In this document: positions 7,338 to 14,164 of the stretch, piece after piece
Position numbering within the stretch: the stretch's first letter is position 1
Layout: each line of letters begins with the position of its first letter
Translations under genes and position numbers: made by a program
Virus record (IMG/VR): IMGVR_UViG_3300047312_000152
Coordinates: 1-28,530 of that record
Direction: 5' to 3' (one strand)
DNA: 28,530 nucleotides
Origin: a virus
The notes under the pieces: model-generated
Seen by the model: only the letters and a program-made list of their open reading frames with translations
Told to the model about the DNA's origin: nothing
Database searches by the model: none

Positions 7338-8888
7338 TCACTGCAGCCGCCGCTCGCTCGGTTCCTCGAACGGGTCGTACTCCCAGATTGCACTCCGCGC
7401 GCCGGTCATCCCCTCCTGCTCCTGGGTCCGCAGTCCTTCCGCCGCCACCGGCGCGTAGAACGTCAGCGCCAGCGCATCGCCATGATCGGGGCTCTCCATC
7501 CCGTCGGCGATCATCATGTCCTTCGGTGTCAGCAGGATCTTCGGGCTGTCCTTCCCGGCGTACCCGTACGTCTGCTGCGCCAGGTCTTCCTTCAGCCGCG
7601 GGTGATCGTCGATCGCGCCGCCCGTCTTCAGCCAATCCCGCATCTGGCACCACATATAACTCCGGCGATTCGCGCAGTCCGGGTCCGGGCTCGCTTCCCC
7701 GAAGTTTACCGGCGTCGGCGTGTACCCCATGCTCACCAGAAAATCGAACGGGCTCGCCCCCGTCCCGCCGGTAATATCCACGAATATCGCCGCCACCGCG
7801 TCGCCCAGCTTCTGATGCTCCCGCACGATCCTCGCCACATGCCCCGCCACCGTCGGCCCGTCCGCCCCCATCAACTCCACCACCGGCCAGGTCCGTGCGT
7901 CCCGCCCCTTCCGCCGCCGGATCACTGTCTTGTTCCCGCCGAACCGTGCCACGTCCACACCCACCACGAGCGGGTCCAAGCGATTACACGTCGCTTCCCT
8001 GGTCGCCGCCGCGTCGACATCCAACCGCGAGATCAACTGGTGCGCGCCCTGCGCCGGGAACACGCCCCGCACCCTGATCTTGAAAAAGTCGTGATCCTCC
8101 CCGTACCGCTCCAACCACTCCTGCACCTGCCGCGGGTTATGCGTCCGCACCGTCCGGCTATCCACACTCACCGCGTTCCACAACTTCCGGTACCGATGAT
8201 GGCACTCGTAGAACGGCCCGCTCGGATTGTTCGGGTTCCCGAACACCCACCAGATGATCTCCGTCTGCGGGTCCGTCAGCGCCCCCTCCTGGGCATCAAA
8301 TATCGCCTGCGGGATCCCCGCCGCCTCGTCGAACACCACCCACACCCGCTTCCGCGCATTGTGCAACCCCTGAAAACTCGCCGGCCGGTGCTCACTCCAG
8401 CTCACCCGATCCAACCGCCAGTTCTTCTCATACCTGGGGTCCACACTCGCGATCTTCGTGTCCGTCATCTCGAACCAGTGCCGCGTAATGCACAACTGAA
8501 ACCACTTCGCCAACTCCGGCCACGTCTTCGTCCGCAACTGCGTGTCCGTGTTCGCCGTGATAATCCCCCGGCTCTGCTCCATCGTCGACAACGCCCACAG
8601 GCTCCCCTGCGCCGCCGTCGCACTCTTCGTGATCCCGTGCCCGCTCGCCACTGCCTTCCGGAACGGCACCGACTGCACCCCGGCCCCACCGCGACTCCCC
8701 TGCTGCCCCCGCAGATGATCCCCCAACTCCCCCAACAACTGCACTGCCCACGCCTCCGGCCCCTCAATCTCCGCCAGGTCCGTCCCCGCCACCCCCCACG
8801 GGAACGCATACCGCACCCACCCCAACGGGTCCGTCGCGAACCGGCCCATGTCCGCCGCTAACTCCCTAGTCGCAGCACTGCGGCTCAT
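7338..8888 (-). CDS. terL: Terminase large subunit (TerL)
   Basis: 516 aa from the ATG at 8888, which has GGGGAG 9 nt upstream; a GTG at 8897 is in frame but too close to that site. The packaging ATPase domain has Walker A SGHGITKS (82-89) and Walker B VWVVFDEA (182-189). The C-terminal RNase H-like nuclease domain shows the acidic residues in VGVDVARFG (D312), VDITGG (D371) and SPDHGDAL (D468/D471). The enzyme cuts concatemers and drives DNA into the prohead through the portal encoded downstream. Length and order of motifs are normal. Confidence 0.93.
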   Translation of the reverse strand: MSRSAATRELAADMGRFATDPLGWVRYAFPWGVAGTDLAEIEGPEAWAVQLLGELGDHLRGQQGSRGGAGVQSVPFRKAVASGHGITKSATAAQGSLWALSTMEQSRGIITANTDTQLRTKTWPELAKWFQLCITRHWFEMTDTKIASVDPRYEKNWRLDRVSWSEHRPASFQGLHNARKRVWVVFDEAAGIPQAIFDAQEGALTDPQTEIIWWVFGNPNNPSGPFYECHHRYRKLWNAVSVDSRTVRTHNPRQVQEWLERYGEDHDFFKIRVRGVFPAQGAHQLISRLDVDAAATREATCNRLDPLVVGVDVARFGGNKTVIRRRKGRDARTWPVVELMGADGPTVAGHVARIVREHQKLGDAVAAIFVDITGGTGASPFDFLVSMGYTPTPVNFGEASPDPDCANRRSYMWCQMRDWLKTGGAIDDHPRLKEDLAQQTYGYAGKDSPKILLTPKDMMIADGMESPDHGDALALTFYAPVAAEGLRTQEQEGMTGARSAIWEYDPFEEPSERRLQ

Positions 8889-8910
8889 CGCACACACTCC
8901 CCGGAAAACG

Positions 8911-8927
8911 CTGGGAAAAATTCCCAG
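8911..8927 (-). other. Hairpin with flanking direct repeat between terS and terL
   Basis: CTGGGAA and TTCCCAG form a perfect 7-bp stem with a 3-nt loop, and the sequence AAAAATTCCC occurs twice (8916-8925 and 8928-8937). It lies in the 135-bp gap between the two terminase genes, next to the terL ribosome site. It could be an attenuator or a packaging-site element; no direct evidence separates these. Confidence 0.45.
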
Positions 8928-9023
8928 AAAAATTCCCGAAATGTCGAAGGACCACCCCGCGCCCGCTCGACGAACGAAACCCCGAAGTCGGGTGGGGGGT
9001 GGGGGCCTTCGATCGGCCTCGAA

Positions 9024-9623
9024 TCAACCATCGGCGTCGGGCGTGGCGTCGTCAGGGAGGGAGGGTGCAGCGGGTGTGATGTCCACGGCGGTGAGTGCCG
9101 GCGCCGGGCTCGCGGTGCGCTCAACCCGTGCGCGCTCGCGCGCGTCGCGGACCAGTGCGGCCAGGTCCTCAACGATCTCCTCCGCCTTGCTCTTGGGTTC
9201 CATGCCGCGGAACCGGGCGAGGAGCGCGTAGGCCGGCGTCCGGGGCGCGAACTTGAGGCGGGTGATGGTGCCGACGCCGCCGGCGTTCGTCTCCACCGTC
9301 AGGGACGCCAGCGCGCGGCGGAGCGATGGCGGCCAAGTATGCATCGGCAGGACGGAGCCATCGGGACCGATCGCTGCGGCCGGGTCGTAGTCCGCCAGGT
9401 CGGACAGCCCGTCCAGGATCTCGGCGGGGTTGAGGCCGTAGCCATCGGGGCCGGCATCGGGAATCGGGATGCCGAGGCGCCCAGCTCGGCGCGCCAGGTC
9501 CGGCGTGAAGTGGCCGGCGGCGAGCAGTGCGGCGGTATCGGTCGCGGCGTCGACCAGCATTTGACCGCGGCCAGCGGGGATGGGGTCGGGCTCGGTGGGG
9601 GCGGGCAGGCGTGGTGCTGTCAT
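9024..9623 (-). CDS. terS: Terminase small subunit (TerS)
   Basis: 199 aa from the ATG overlapping the previous stop (ATGA at 9620-9623). The region LADYDPAAAIGPDGSVLP followed by PPSLRRALASLTVE and then GTITRLKFAPRTPAYALLARFRGM is the signature of the Terminase_2-type small subunit C-terminal half. The N-terminal DNA-binding helices (about 30-60) are more divergent. It recognises the packaging site and loads TerL, whose gene follows. The C-terminal about 35 residues are Pro/Ala/Asp-rich and probably unstructured. Confidence 0.85.
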   Translation of the reverse strand: MTAPRLPAPTEPDPIPAGRGQMLVDAATDTAALLAAGHFTPDLARRAGRLGIPIPDAGPDGYGLNPAEILDGLSDLADYDPAAAIGPDGSVLPMHTWPPSLRRALASLTVETNAGGVGTITRLKFAPRTPAYALLARFRGMEPKSKAEEIVEDLAALVRDARERARVERTASPAPALTAVDITPAAPSLPDDATPDADG

Positions 9624-9931
9624 GCGTACCGTTGGATGACCCAGCACGGCACCGCCGGGTCGTCCGGGTGCGGCGTGCGCTTGTCCGGCATCCGGAACCG
9701 ATCAGGGATGCCGCGTTCGAGGCCGATCCGGTTCTGGCGATAGACGGCATGGAGCACCGACTCGTATTCGACATCGGAATCGCAGCGGAGGTAGTAACTC
9801 TGCCCGACCTCGAGGGTGTGCCAGGGATACTTGCACGGCGCGCCGCGGCGCCGGCCCTTCTTCCGGCTCGACTTCGCGCCCTGGTGCCGGGAGCGGGGCG
9901 CAACCACTGGGGGAGGTGTGATGGTGTCCAT
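9620..9931 (-). CDS. Small basic protein at head of packaging operon (103 aa)
   Basis: Starts MDTITPPPVVAPRSR; residues about 14-30 are very basic (RSRHQGAKSSRKKGRRRG), followed by a compact region (YPWHTLEVGQSYYLRCDSD and VLHAVYRQNRIGLERG). The C-terminal part resembles small phage proteins fused to basic DNA-binding tails. It is the first gene of the terminase operon and could bind DNA. No clear ribosome site is seen at the ATG (9931). Function unknown. Confidence 0.65.
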   Translation of the reverse strand: MDTITPPPVVAPRSRHQGAKSSRKKGRRRGAPCKYPWHTLEVGQSYYLRCDSDVEYESVLHAVYRQNRIGLERGIPDRFRMPDKRTPHPDDPAVPCWVIQRYA

Positions 9932-10258
9932 GACGGATAGATACAATTACGAGGCTGGGAGCGCAACAGCGGGCCTTGCGGGTCAGGGCGCCAAGCTGGG
10001 GCCACTGTGTGTTCCTTTTCTGGTCGACAGGGGGTGAAAACGCGGTGGGGGCCTCAGGGCAAAATGCTCCATTCTCAGGACCAATATAGGACGGTATGTT
10101 ATTCGTGCACCTTGCACCCCCTACCCCATAGCGGTAATATATACATATCTATACTACTCTACAGAATAGATTAGAATGGCATGTAAGTGTATGATTTACT
10201 TAGGACACAAATAGGTCCGGGTGGTGGAAACTGACGATTGAAAGGGGTGCTTGAGATT
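9932..10258. promoter_or_regulatory. AT-rich divergent intergenic region
   Basis: This stretch separates the minus-strand packaging operon from the plus-strand accessory operon. Positions about 10080-10215 are strikingly AT-rich in a GC-rich genome. A plus-strand promoter candidate is TTGCAC (10112-10117... spacer of 17) and TAATAT near 10135-10140, a weak match. GTGCA and TGCAC form an inverted repeat at 10105-10117. No gene and no copy of the CGTTAC-N6-GCAATA operator was seen. It may hold late promoters or a replication origin. Confidence 0.5.
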
Positions 10259-10594
10259 ATGCGCGCAGAGCTGAATCGGCACGGCCAGGACCAGCGCGAG
10301 AGCCGCGAATTACTGCGTGCATCGGTGGCGCACGTACTGGCGTTGGGGGGTTCGGAGGGGGAATTCATGAAGATTTGGTTTCGTGACAGAAGCGTGGCTT
10401 GGCTGTACAGATGGATGACAGGGGTGTCGATCGTGCCGTGGTGGGTGCGGGTGTATCTGGAGGAGGGGCCGCCGGGGATGTGCGCGCCGCTGGGGTGGCG
10501 GGGGCGGGGGGATGATGGGCAGCGGGGGCCGCCCGAGCCGGCCGTGCCGAGGCCGGCAGCCGCGCCCACACCAGGCCGACCCGACTTCGAATAG
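10259..10594 (+). CDS. Hypothetical protein, possible helix-turn-helix (111 aa)
   Basis: The open frame also allows TTG (10238) or GTG (10247); ATG at 10259 is preferred as the only ATG, with GGGG about 11 nt ahead. Residues about 1-60 are helical; the segment SVAWLYRWMTGVS followed by VPWWVRVYLEE could be a small DNA-binding helix pair. The last third is Pro/Gly/Arg-rich. It precedes the strong promoter at 10611, so it is transcribed separately from the genes that follow. Function not recognised. Confidence 0.5.
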   Translation: MRAELNRHGQDQRESRELLRASVAHVLALGGSEGEFMKIWFRDRSVAWLYRWMTGVSIVPWWVRVYLEEGPPGMCAPLGWRGRGDDGQRGPPEPAVPRPAAAPTPGRPDFE

Positions 10595-10610
10595 TCCAGA
10601 TTTAGTACTA

Positions 10611-10638
10611 TTGACATACGGCGCCAGTGCCGTATATT
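10611..10638 (+). promoter_or_regulatory. Strong promoter with palindromic operator in the spacer
   Basis: TTGACA (10611-10616, perfect) and TATATT (10633-10638, 5 of 6) are separated by 16 nt. The spacer region contains the perfect inverted repeat ATACGGC (10616-10622) and GCCGTAT (10629-10635) with a 6-nt centre, so a dimeric repressor bound there would block polymerase. It drives the small-gene operon beginning at 10693. The palindrome differs from the CGTTAC-N6-GCAATA operator, which points to a different regulator. Confidence 0.8.
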
Positions 10639-10692
10639 GTCTGGGTGCCCGACGTGTGAGCGGGCCGCTGTCACCCCCACGCAGGAGCCGCC

Positions 10693-10872
10693 ATGCCCAG
10701 CCCCACGACCGACAGTATCCGCGCCTATTTCGATCAGGCCCGCGCCCTCGAGTCGCCCGAACTCCGTAAAGTGCTGGACCAGTGCCGAGCCGACAATGCG
10801 CGGCGGTTCAAGACGGTCAACGGCGTCGTGCAGTTCCACAAGGGCACCGATCGCCCCATTCGGAGGGCCTAG
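10693..10872 (+). CDS. Small hypothetical protein (59 aa)
   Basis: ATG at 10693 with AGGAG 6 nt upstream. Charged and helical, with MPSPTTDSIRAYFDQARAL at the start and an Arg/Lys-rich end. It is the first gene after the strong promoter, with a leader of about 45 nt. It has no membrane segment or recognised domain; the good ribosome site and the tight spacing to the next gene (2 nt) support it. Confidence 0.7.
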   Translation: MPSPTTDSIRAYFDQARALESPELRKVLDQCRADNARRFKTVNGVVQFHKGTDRPIRRA

Positions 10873-10874
10873 CC

Positions 10875-11039
10875 ATGTTCCACCCAATGAAGCCCGAAAC
10901 GATCGCCCGTCGTGCCGCCGAACGCAAGGCGGACATTGAGGCCCGCACCAATGACCTGATTTGCCGCCTGCGGGAGTCAGCGGCCCGCAATGGCCCCGAC
11001 AGTTGGGCGGCGGAGTGCTTGGCGGAGCGGGACCGATAG
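10875..11039 (+). CDS. Small hypothetical protein (54 aa)
   Basis: ATG at 10875 preceded by GGAGGG. It begins MFHPMKPETIARRAAERKAD and is helical and charged, with two Cys in the second half (LICRLRES and AAECLAERDR). It lies 2 nt after the previous gene. The 3' end runs into a structured sequence (11030-11080) that resembles the end of a tRNA. Function unknown. Confidence 0.65.
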   Translation: MFHPMKPETIARRAAERKADIEARTNDLICRLRESAARNGPDSWAAECLAERDR

Positions 11040-11080
11040 GCTGTCTGGCGGTCCGGATCGGGGCGGTTCGACTCCGCCCC
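11030..11080 (+). other. Structured element with tRNA-like T-arm; possible attachment-site core
   Basis: GGACCG (11030-11035) pairs with CGGTCC (11049-11054), and GGGGCGG (11060-11066) pairs perfectly with CCGCCCC (11074-11080) around the seven-base loop TTCGACT, which has the exact consensus of a tRNA or tmRNA T-loop. The following CGCCA could continue an acceptor strand, and TGGCGGA at 11020-11026 could partly pair with it. The anticodon and D arms do not fold properly, so it is not a functional tRNA. Tail ends of tRNA genes in phages often mark attP sites, but no integrase is seen here. Confidence 0.4.
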
Positions 11081-11117
11081 CGCCATTGTCGCTGGCTCAC
11101 TTCACACTGGAGGGTGT

Positions 11118-11531
11118 ATGGCTCGCACCGATTCGCCGCCCGTTGCCGCCGCCACGCCGGGGCTACATCACCGCGACCACCCAAGCCATACGCCGGGCCC
11201 GTGGTGGGTGAAGGCGGTTGAGGACCGCACCTATGTGATGGCGGGTCCGTTTGCCGATGGCTTCACGGCACAGATTGCGCGGTTCGGATATATCGGGAGC
11301 CCCACCGATTGTGCGAACGCCTATCTTTGCGCCGCCGCGCCGGAGACCGCCGCCGAACGCGACCACCTCCGCGCCGTCAACGCCGCGCTGCGGGACGCGC
11401 TGGAAAGCCTGCTCGCCTACGCCGAAGACGTGGTGAATGACCCGAAGTTGCTGGCGCAATTCAAGAGGGGCACGGTGGAGCGCGACGTGAAGCAAGCCCG
11501 CTCCGCGCTGGCGAAGGCGGAGGGCAAGTAA
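11118..11531 (+). CDS. Conserved phage protein of the HTPGPW...NAYLIAAAPE type (137 aa)
   Basis: ATG at 11118 with GGAGGG just upstream. The N-terminal HTPGPWWVKAVEDR, the middle NAYLCAAAPETAAERDHL and the C-terminal helix ending in ALAKAEGK are typical of a widespread family of short early phage proteins of unknown function. The last 70 residues are predicted helical. The gene sits 78 nt after the previous one, the gap being occupied by the hairpin element. Confidence 0.8.
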   Translation: MARTDSPPVAAATPGLHHRDHPSHTPGPWWVKAVEDRTYVMAGPFADGFTAQIARFGYIGSPTDCANAYLCAAAPETAAERDHLRAVNAALRDALESLLAYAEDVVNDPKLLAQFKRGTVERDVKQARSALAKAEGK

Positions 11532-11533
11532 TC

Positions 11534-11731
11534 GTGCCTAATCCAGTGGTGGAACTCGCCCTAGGGCGCATTTTGCGCTTGGCGGCCCGCCCCGAACAGC
11601 CGGGAGATGTGGCCGAATACGAGCGTTGCCGGGCGCTCATTCTGGATGAGCTGGCCCCGGATGGCGTGACCTTGTCAGGTATCGGGACACATCGGCACGG
11701 CTGGAACTTCGGCAATCGGGTACTCGACTAA
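11534..11731 (+). CDS. Small hypothetical protein (65 aa)
   Basis: Starts at a GTG two bases after the previous stop; GGAGG lies about 12 nt upstream inside the preceding gene, so translation is probably coupled. It begins MPNPVVELALGRILRLA and ends with a Gly/His/Asn-rich segment (GTHRHGWNFGNRVLD). Family not recognised. A GC-rich hairpin follows at 11740-11760. Confidence 0.65.
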   Translation: MPNPVVELALGRILRLAARPEQPGDVAEYERCRALILDELAPDGVTLSGIGTHRHGWNFGNRVLD

Positions 11732-11739
11732 CCCACCAC

Positions 11740-11760
11740 GGCCGCCCCGCGGGGGCGGCC
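11740..11760 (+). other. GC-rich intergenic hairpin
   Basis: GGCCGCCCC and GGGGCGGCC form a perfect 9-bp stem with a 3-nt loop in the 47-nt gap between two genes. There is no T-run after it, so it is at best a weak or Rho-assisted terminator, or an mRNA stabiliser that partitions the operon. Confidence 0.5.
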
Positions 11761-11778
11761 CACACCACAGGGGGACGT

Positions 11779-12231
11779 ATGACGACGACATGGCAGGACC
11801 AAGAGGCGGCCACGCGGGGAGCGTTTCGGGAATTCGCCGAGCGCGCCGGTATCGTGGCCCACGTAACGCAGATTCCCGCAAGGACCGACGGGAACGGCGA
11901 TGCCTGGAACGCGAAGGCGCGGCATTACGTGGTGATGCTCACCAAGGGCGGCAACGGCACCGGCAAGGGGCCGGAGACGGGGCGGCTGGCGCTCCAGTAT
12001 TCGCAGGGATCGGGGATCAAAGACCACCCCACCCGGACGGATATTCTCAACTGCCTGGCCTCAGACTACACCGAGGAACCGTTTGAGTCATGGGCGTCCG
12101 AGTCGGGTTACGACACGGACAGCCGGAAGGCGCTGGCGACGTATGAGGCAGTACGGACGCACTCCGTCCAGCTCGCCGCCCTGCTGGGACCGTCCCTGCT
12201 GGCTGACCTGCTCGACCTGGAGCGGTTGTAA
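11779..12231 (+). CDS. Conserved hypothetical phage protein (150 aa)
   Basis: ATG at 11779 after AGGGGG. The protein has a charged N-terminus, a beta-strand region (WNAKARHYVVMLTKGG, RLALQYSQGSG) and a helical C-terminal half with the motif SDYTEEPFESWASESGYDTDSR, seen in short early proteins of several phages. It looks soluble. Its TAA stop overlaps the ATG of the next gene. Function unknown. Confidence 0.75.
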   Translation: MTTTWQDQEAATRGAFREFAERAGIVAHVTQIPARTDGNGDAWNAKARHYVVMLTKGGNGTGKGPETGRLALQYSQGSGIKDHPTRTDILNCLASDYTEEPFESWASESGYDTDSRKALATYEAVRTHSVQLAALLGPSLLADLLDLERL

Positions 12232-12485
12232 TGCCCGCCCGCGCGTGTCGGTGCCGTGACTGCCGCCGGCACCCACCGACGACCCGACTGTATGAGCCCG
12301 CGCCAGATGCGGCACCGCGGTGTTACCGTACCATCCGGTTCTATCGGAACGGCCGGCCGCGCACGATCCGGAACAATCTCACCGAAGCCGAGGCGCAGCA
12401 GCATTGCAGCGACCCCAAGACCCGCGGGGATGGCTGGTTTGATGGCTACGACTACATGCGGGGCTGTCGGCCCCGGACGCCATGA
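12231..12485 (+). CDS. Cys-rich conserved phage protein (84 aa)
   Basis: The ATG overlaps the upstream stop (TAATG). An N-terminal CRCRDC cluster may bind metal; the second half (RTIRFYRNGRPRTIRNNLT, then EAQQHCSDPKTRGDGWFDGY) is a recognisable small phage protein type of unknown role, seen in actinophages and others. The stop overlaps the next ATG (ATGA). Confidence 0.75.
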   Translation: MPARACRCRDCRRHPPTTRLYEPAPDAAPRCYRTIRFYRNGRPRTIRNNLTEAEAQQHCSDPKTRGDGWFDGYDYMRGCRPRTP

Positions 12486-12688
12486 CCGCCGGCGAGCTGG
12501 CCCCAGGGCAGAGGTTCCGCCAGCCCGCGACGGGGCTGGTGGCGACCGTGGTGCACCAGGGAAGCGCCGGGACCGCGGTCCGGGTCGAGGGGCGGTCGCA
12601 GGTGGTGGCCGTGGGTGGGCATGAATTCGTGCGGCCAGCCGCCGTGGTGACGTGGAGCAGCGCCACGGAAGCCGAGGTGACACCGTGA
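12482..12688 (+). CDS. Small beta-rich hypothetical protein (68 aa)
   Basis: Starts MTAGELAPGQRFRQP and continues as a series of short strands (GLVATVVHQG, AVRVEGRSQVV) like a small SH3-like or KOW-like barrel, which is a guess from pattern only. The ATGA overlap upstream and GTGA overlap downstream support the gene. No function assigned. Confidence 0.65.
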   Translation: MTAGELAPGQRFRQPATGLVATVVHQGSAGTAVRVEGRSQVVAVGGHEFVRPAAVVTWSSATEAEVTP

Positions 12689-12933
12689 GGCCCGCCGCGG
12701 GGCTGGGAGGGCTCCCGGTGGCCGCCGCGAGCCCGGCGGAGCGCCTGGCGTGGCTCCGGTGGGAGGGGTGGCATCCTACCGTGGTCGACGGAGAGGCCGG
12801 GCCGGTAATCAAGGCCCGGCGGTCGAGCGTCGATCGGTGCGGGAGCTGCGGCTACGACCTGACGGCGCGGGACCGGGAGGAGGACACGCAGGACCGGGGC
12901 CAGTGCCGCGGGTGTCTCAGGGGGCCGCGGTGA
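12685..12933 (+). CDS. Small zinc-ribbon protein (82 aa)
   Basis: Starts at a GTG overlapping the preceding TGA. The first half carries a helix with LAWLRWEGWHPTVVDGE; the second half has CGSCGYDLT followed 14 residues later by CRGC, a CxxC...CxxC zinc-ribbon knuckle pair. Such small zinc proteins in phage accessory regions usually bind nucleic acid or other proteins. The exact role is unknown. Confidence 0.65.
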   Translation: MRPAAGLGGLPVAAASPAERLAWLRWEGWHPTVVDGEAGPVIKARRSSVDRCGSCGYDLTARDREEDTQDRGQCRGCLRGPR

Positions 12934-13157
12934 CGCCCGCCGGCGCGCCCCGCGACGAGGCGGCGATCCAGGAGGGGCTATTCGGTCAGCCGACCTTGCT
13001 GGGCAGCGAGCAGACTGACCTACTAGGGCCGGACGCTGGCAAGCGTACCTGGCGGCTCAAGGGGGAGAAGATCGGACCGGCGGAGGTGGCGCGGGTGCGC
13101 CGCGAGGGCACGGAGCCCGAGGGCGCGCGGCCGGGCGATCTCTGGGGGACGCCGTGA
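12930..13157 (+). CDS. Small hypothetical protein (75 aa)
   Basis: GTG start overlaps the preceding stop. The segment AAIQEGLFGQPTLLG resembles a short motif seen in proteins encoded beside phage DNA-modification or replication genes, but this is not diagnostic. Residues about 40-60 are basic. The stop overlaps the next GTG start, so it is part of a coupled run of four genes. Confidence 0.6.
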   Translation: MTPAGAPRDEAAIQEGLFGQPTLLGSEQTDLLGPDAGKRTWRLKGEKIGPAEVARVRREGTEPEGARPGDLWGTP

Positions 13158-13366
13158 CCGGCCCCGAGCTTCGCGCCTGGCGCCGGGGGCGAGGCTGGAC
13201 GGTACGACAAGCCGCGGGGTGGGCCGGCGTGCCGGGGCTCGTGCGGTCGCAGGTCCGGACCTGGCAGCGGTGGGAGGCAGGGCGGTACGCCGTGCCGGCG
13301 CTGCTCGCGGCGCGGATCCGGTCCGAGGTGAGGCGCGGGGAGGAAGCCGTACAGGCAATCGGGTAG
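13154..13366 (+). CDS. Small XRE/Cro-like helix-turn-helix protein (70 aa)
   Basis: GTG start overlapping the preceding TGA. The pattern GPELRAWRRGRGWTVRQAAGWAGV, then a turn, then VRTWQRWEAGRYAVPALLA, is that of an XRE-family helix-turn-helix with the recognition helix followed by the usual exxxxG-P-LL segment. It probably binds DNA as a dimer. As the last gene of the operon it could feed back on the palindromic promoter at 10611, which is a testable inference. Confidence 0.7.
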   Translation: MTGPELRAWRRGRGWTVRQAAGWAGVPGLVRSQVRTWQRWEAGRYAVPALLAARIRSEVRRGEEAVQAIG

Positions 13367-13392
13367 GAAACGGAGAACTGACCCCGCGGTGT

Positions 13393-13420
13393 AAAAACGG
13401 CCCCCATGTGCGGGGCCGTT
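13393..13420. terminator. Convergent intrinsic terminator
   Basis: AACGGCCCC (13396-13404) pairs with GGGGCCGTT (13412-13420) around a 7-nt loop. Read on the minus strand, the stem is followed by TTTTT (complement of 13393-13397), a classical intrinsic terminator for the leftward operon. On the plus strand it is followed by GTGTT, weaker, and it also ends the rightward small-gene operon. Confidence 0.75.
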
Positions 13421-13423
13421 GTG

Positions 13424-13615
13424 TTAGGCGGCTGGCGGAGGTCGGAGGGGATCCGGCGGGCAGGTCGGGAAGTGGATCGGTGCGAAGGAAGATCCAGCCC
13501 GCTCCTGGCCTTCCGTGATGGGACGACCGCAGCGCAAGCAGGCAGCGCCGTGGCTCGGCAACGGCGGGACGGGTGGTGGTGGCGCCGGCGGTGACCACGG
13601 CCAGCGCCACCTCAC
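13424..13615 (-). CDS. Small CxxC...HxxxxC zinc-finger-like protein (63 aa)
   Basis: Starts at a GTG overlapping the previous stop (GTGA at 13612-13615). A Pro/Trp-rich N-terminus precedes CLRCGRPI, with a His and Cys 20 residues later (HFPTC), a metal-binding arrangement like a short LIM-type or treble-clef finger. It is the last gene of its operon, just before the terminator. Function unknown. Confidence 0.6.
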   Translation of the reverse strand: MRWRWPWSPPAPPPPVPPLPSHGAACLRCGRPITEGQERAGSSFAPIHFPTCPPDPLRPPPAA

Positions 13616-14004
13616 GTCCCCTCCGGTGGCGGCGCGGTGGCCAGCACGGCCGACTCGACCTGTATCCAGTCCGTCAGTGCATCGGCGGAAATTGCGCCAG
13701 TAGCCCAGAGCTTCAGCCTGTCCATAATCTCGCTGACCTTCGTCAGCCGACGATCGCGGTCGGCCACGTCCGCCTCGGCCCTGGCCAGCCGGTCGGTCAG
13801 CGCGGCGTGGGCGGCGAGGAGGGCATCGGCCGCATCGAGGGCGTCGCCGATGACGATATCCGAGTCAGACTCCCAAACCGGAATGTGCATCGTCCATGTG
13901 CGGCGCTCGGGGTTCCGAAATTGGCAGAGCGCCTTAATCTCCGCGCGGGCCTTTGCCAGCGCCTCGGTGAGCCGCACGACGGCGGGGTCAGGCATGGGGG
14001 GCAT
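13612..14004 (-). CDS. Coiled-coil hypothetical protein (130 aa)
   Basis: The reading frame extends to a TTG at 14022; ATG at 14004 is chosen, but ATG 13995 (8-nt overlap with the upstream stop) is equally possible. Residues about 10-30 and 60-95 form helices (VRLTEALAKARAEIKAL; DRLARAEADVADRDRRL) of a coiled coil, with a beta stretch around WTMHIPVWESD between. Such coiled-coil phage proteins have many roles; none is identified. Confidence 0.65.
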   Translation of the reverse strand: MPPMPDPAVVRLTEALAKARAEIKALCQFRNPERRTWTMHIPVWESDSDIVIGDALDAADALLAAHAALTDRLARAEADVADRDRRLTKVSEIMDRLKLWATGAISADALTDWIQVESAVLATAPPPEGT

Positions 14005-14164
14005 CACGTTCGTGACGGTCAAGCATCATCTGCAAGGTGCGGCCGTGGATGATCGCCAACGCCGCAAGGCTAGCGCGTAAATACCAGTACGGACAGGCCG
14101 CAGTTGTCACGATGAGCAGTCCCACCCAGAGCCACACCATCGAAGTATGGATGCGCTCCCTCAT
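13988..14164 (-). CDS. Small membrane protein (58 aa)
   Basis: ATG at 14164 with GGGGGAG directly upstream and an ATGA overlap with the previous gene. One strong hydrophobic helix (about residues 9-27, MVWLWVGLLIVTTAACPYW) follows a short basic N-terminus, giving a likely N-in inner-membrane orientation. The C-terminal part is charged (LQMMLDRHERD). Function unknown. Confidence 0.65.
   Translation of the reverse strand: MRERIHTSMVWLWVGLLIVTTAACPYWYLRASLAALAIIHGRTLQMMLDRHERDAPHA

Noticed and set aside
7266-8861. 531-codon plus-strand frame opposite the large terminase.
   Set aside because: A shadow; translation is Arg/His/Pro-rich and the true minus-strand terminase motifs are clear.
11020-11086. 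A complete tRNA gene.
   Set aside because: Only the T-arm and part of the acceptor strand fit; no anticodon or D-arm folding is possible within the 66-nt span.
10171-11184. Long minus-strand open frame (337 codons) opposite the small plus-strand genes.
   Set aside because: It has no good start site, lies across a strong plus-strand promoter and three plus-strand genes with good ribosome sites, and its translation is low-complexity Pro/Arg/Ser.
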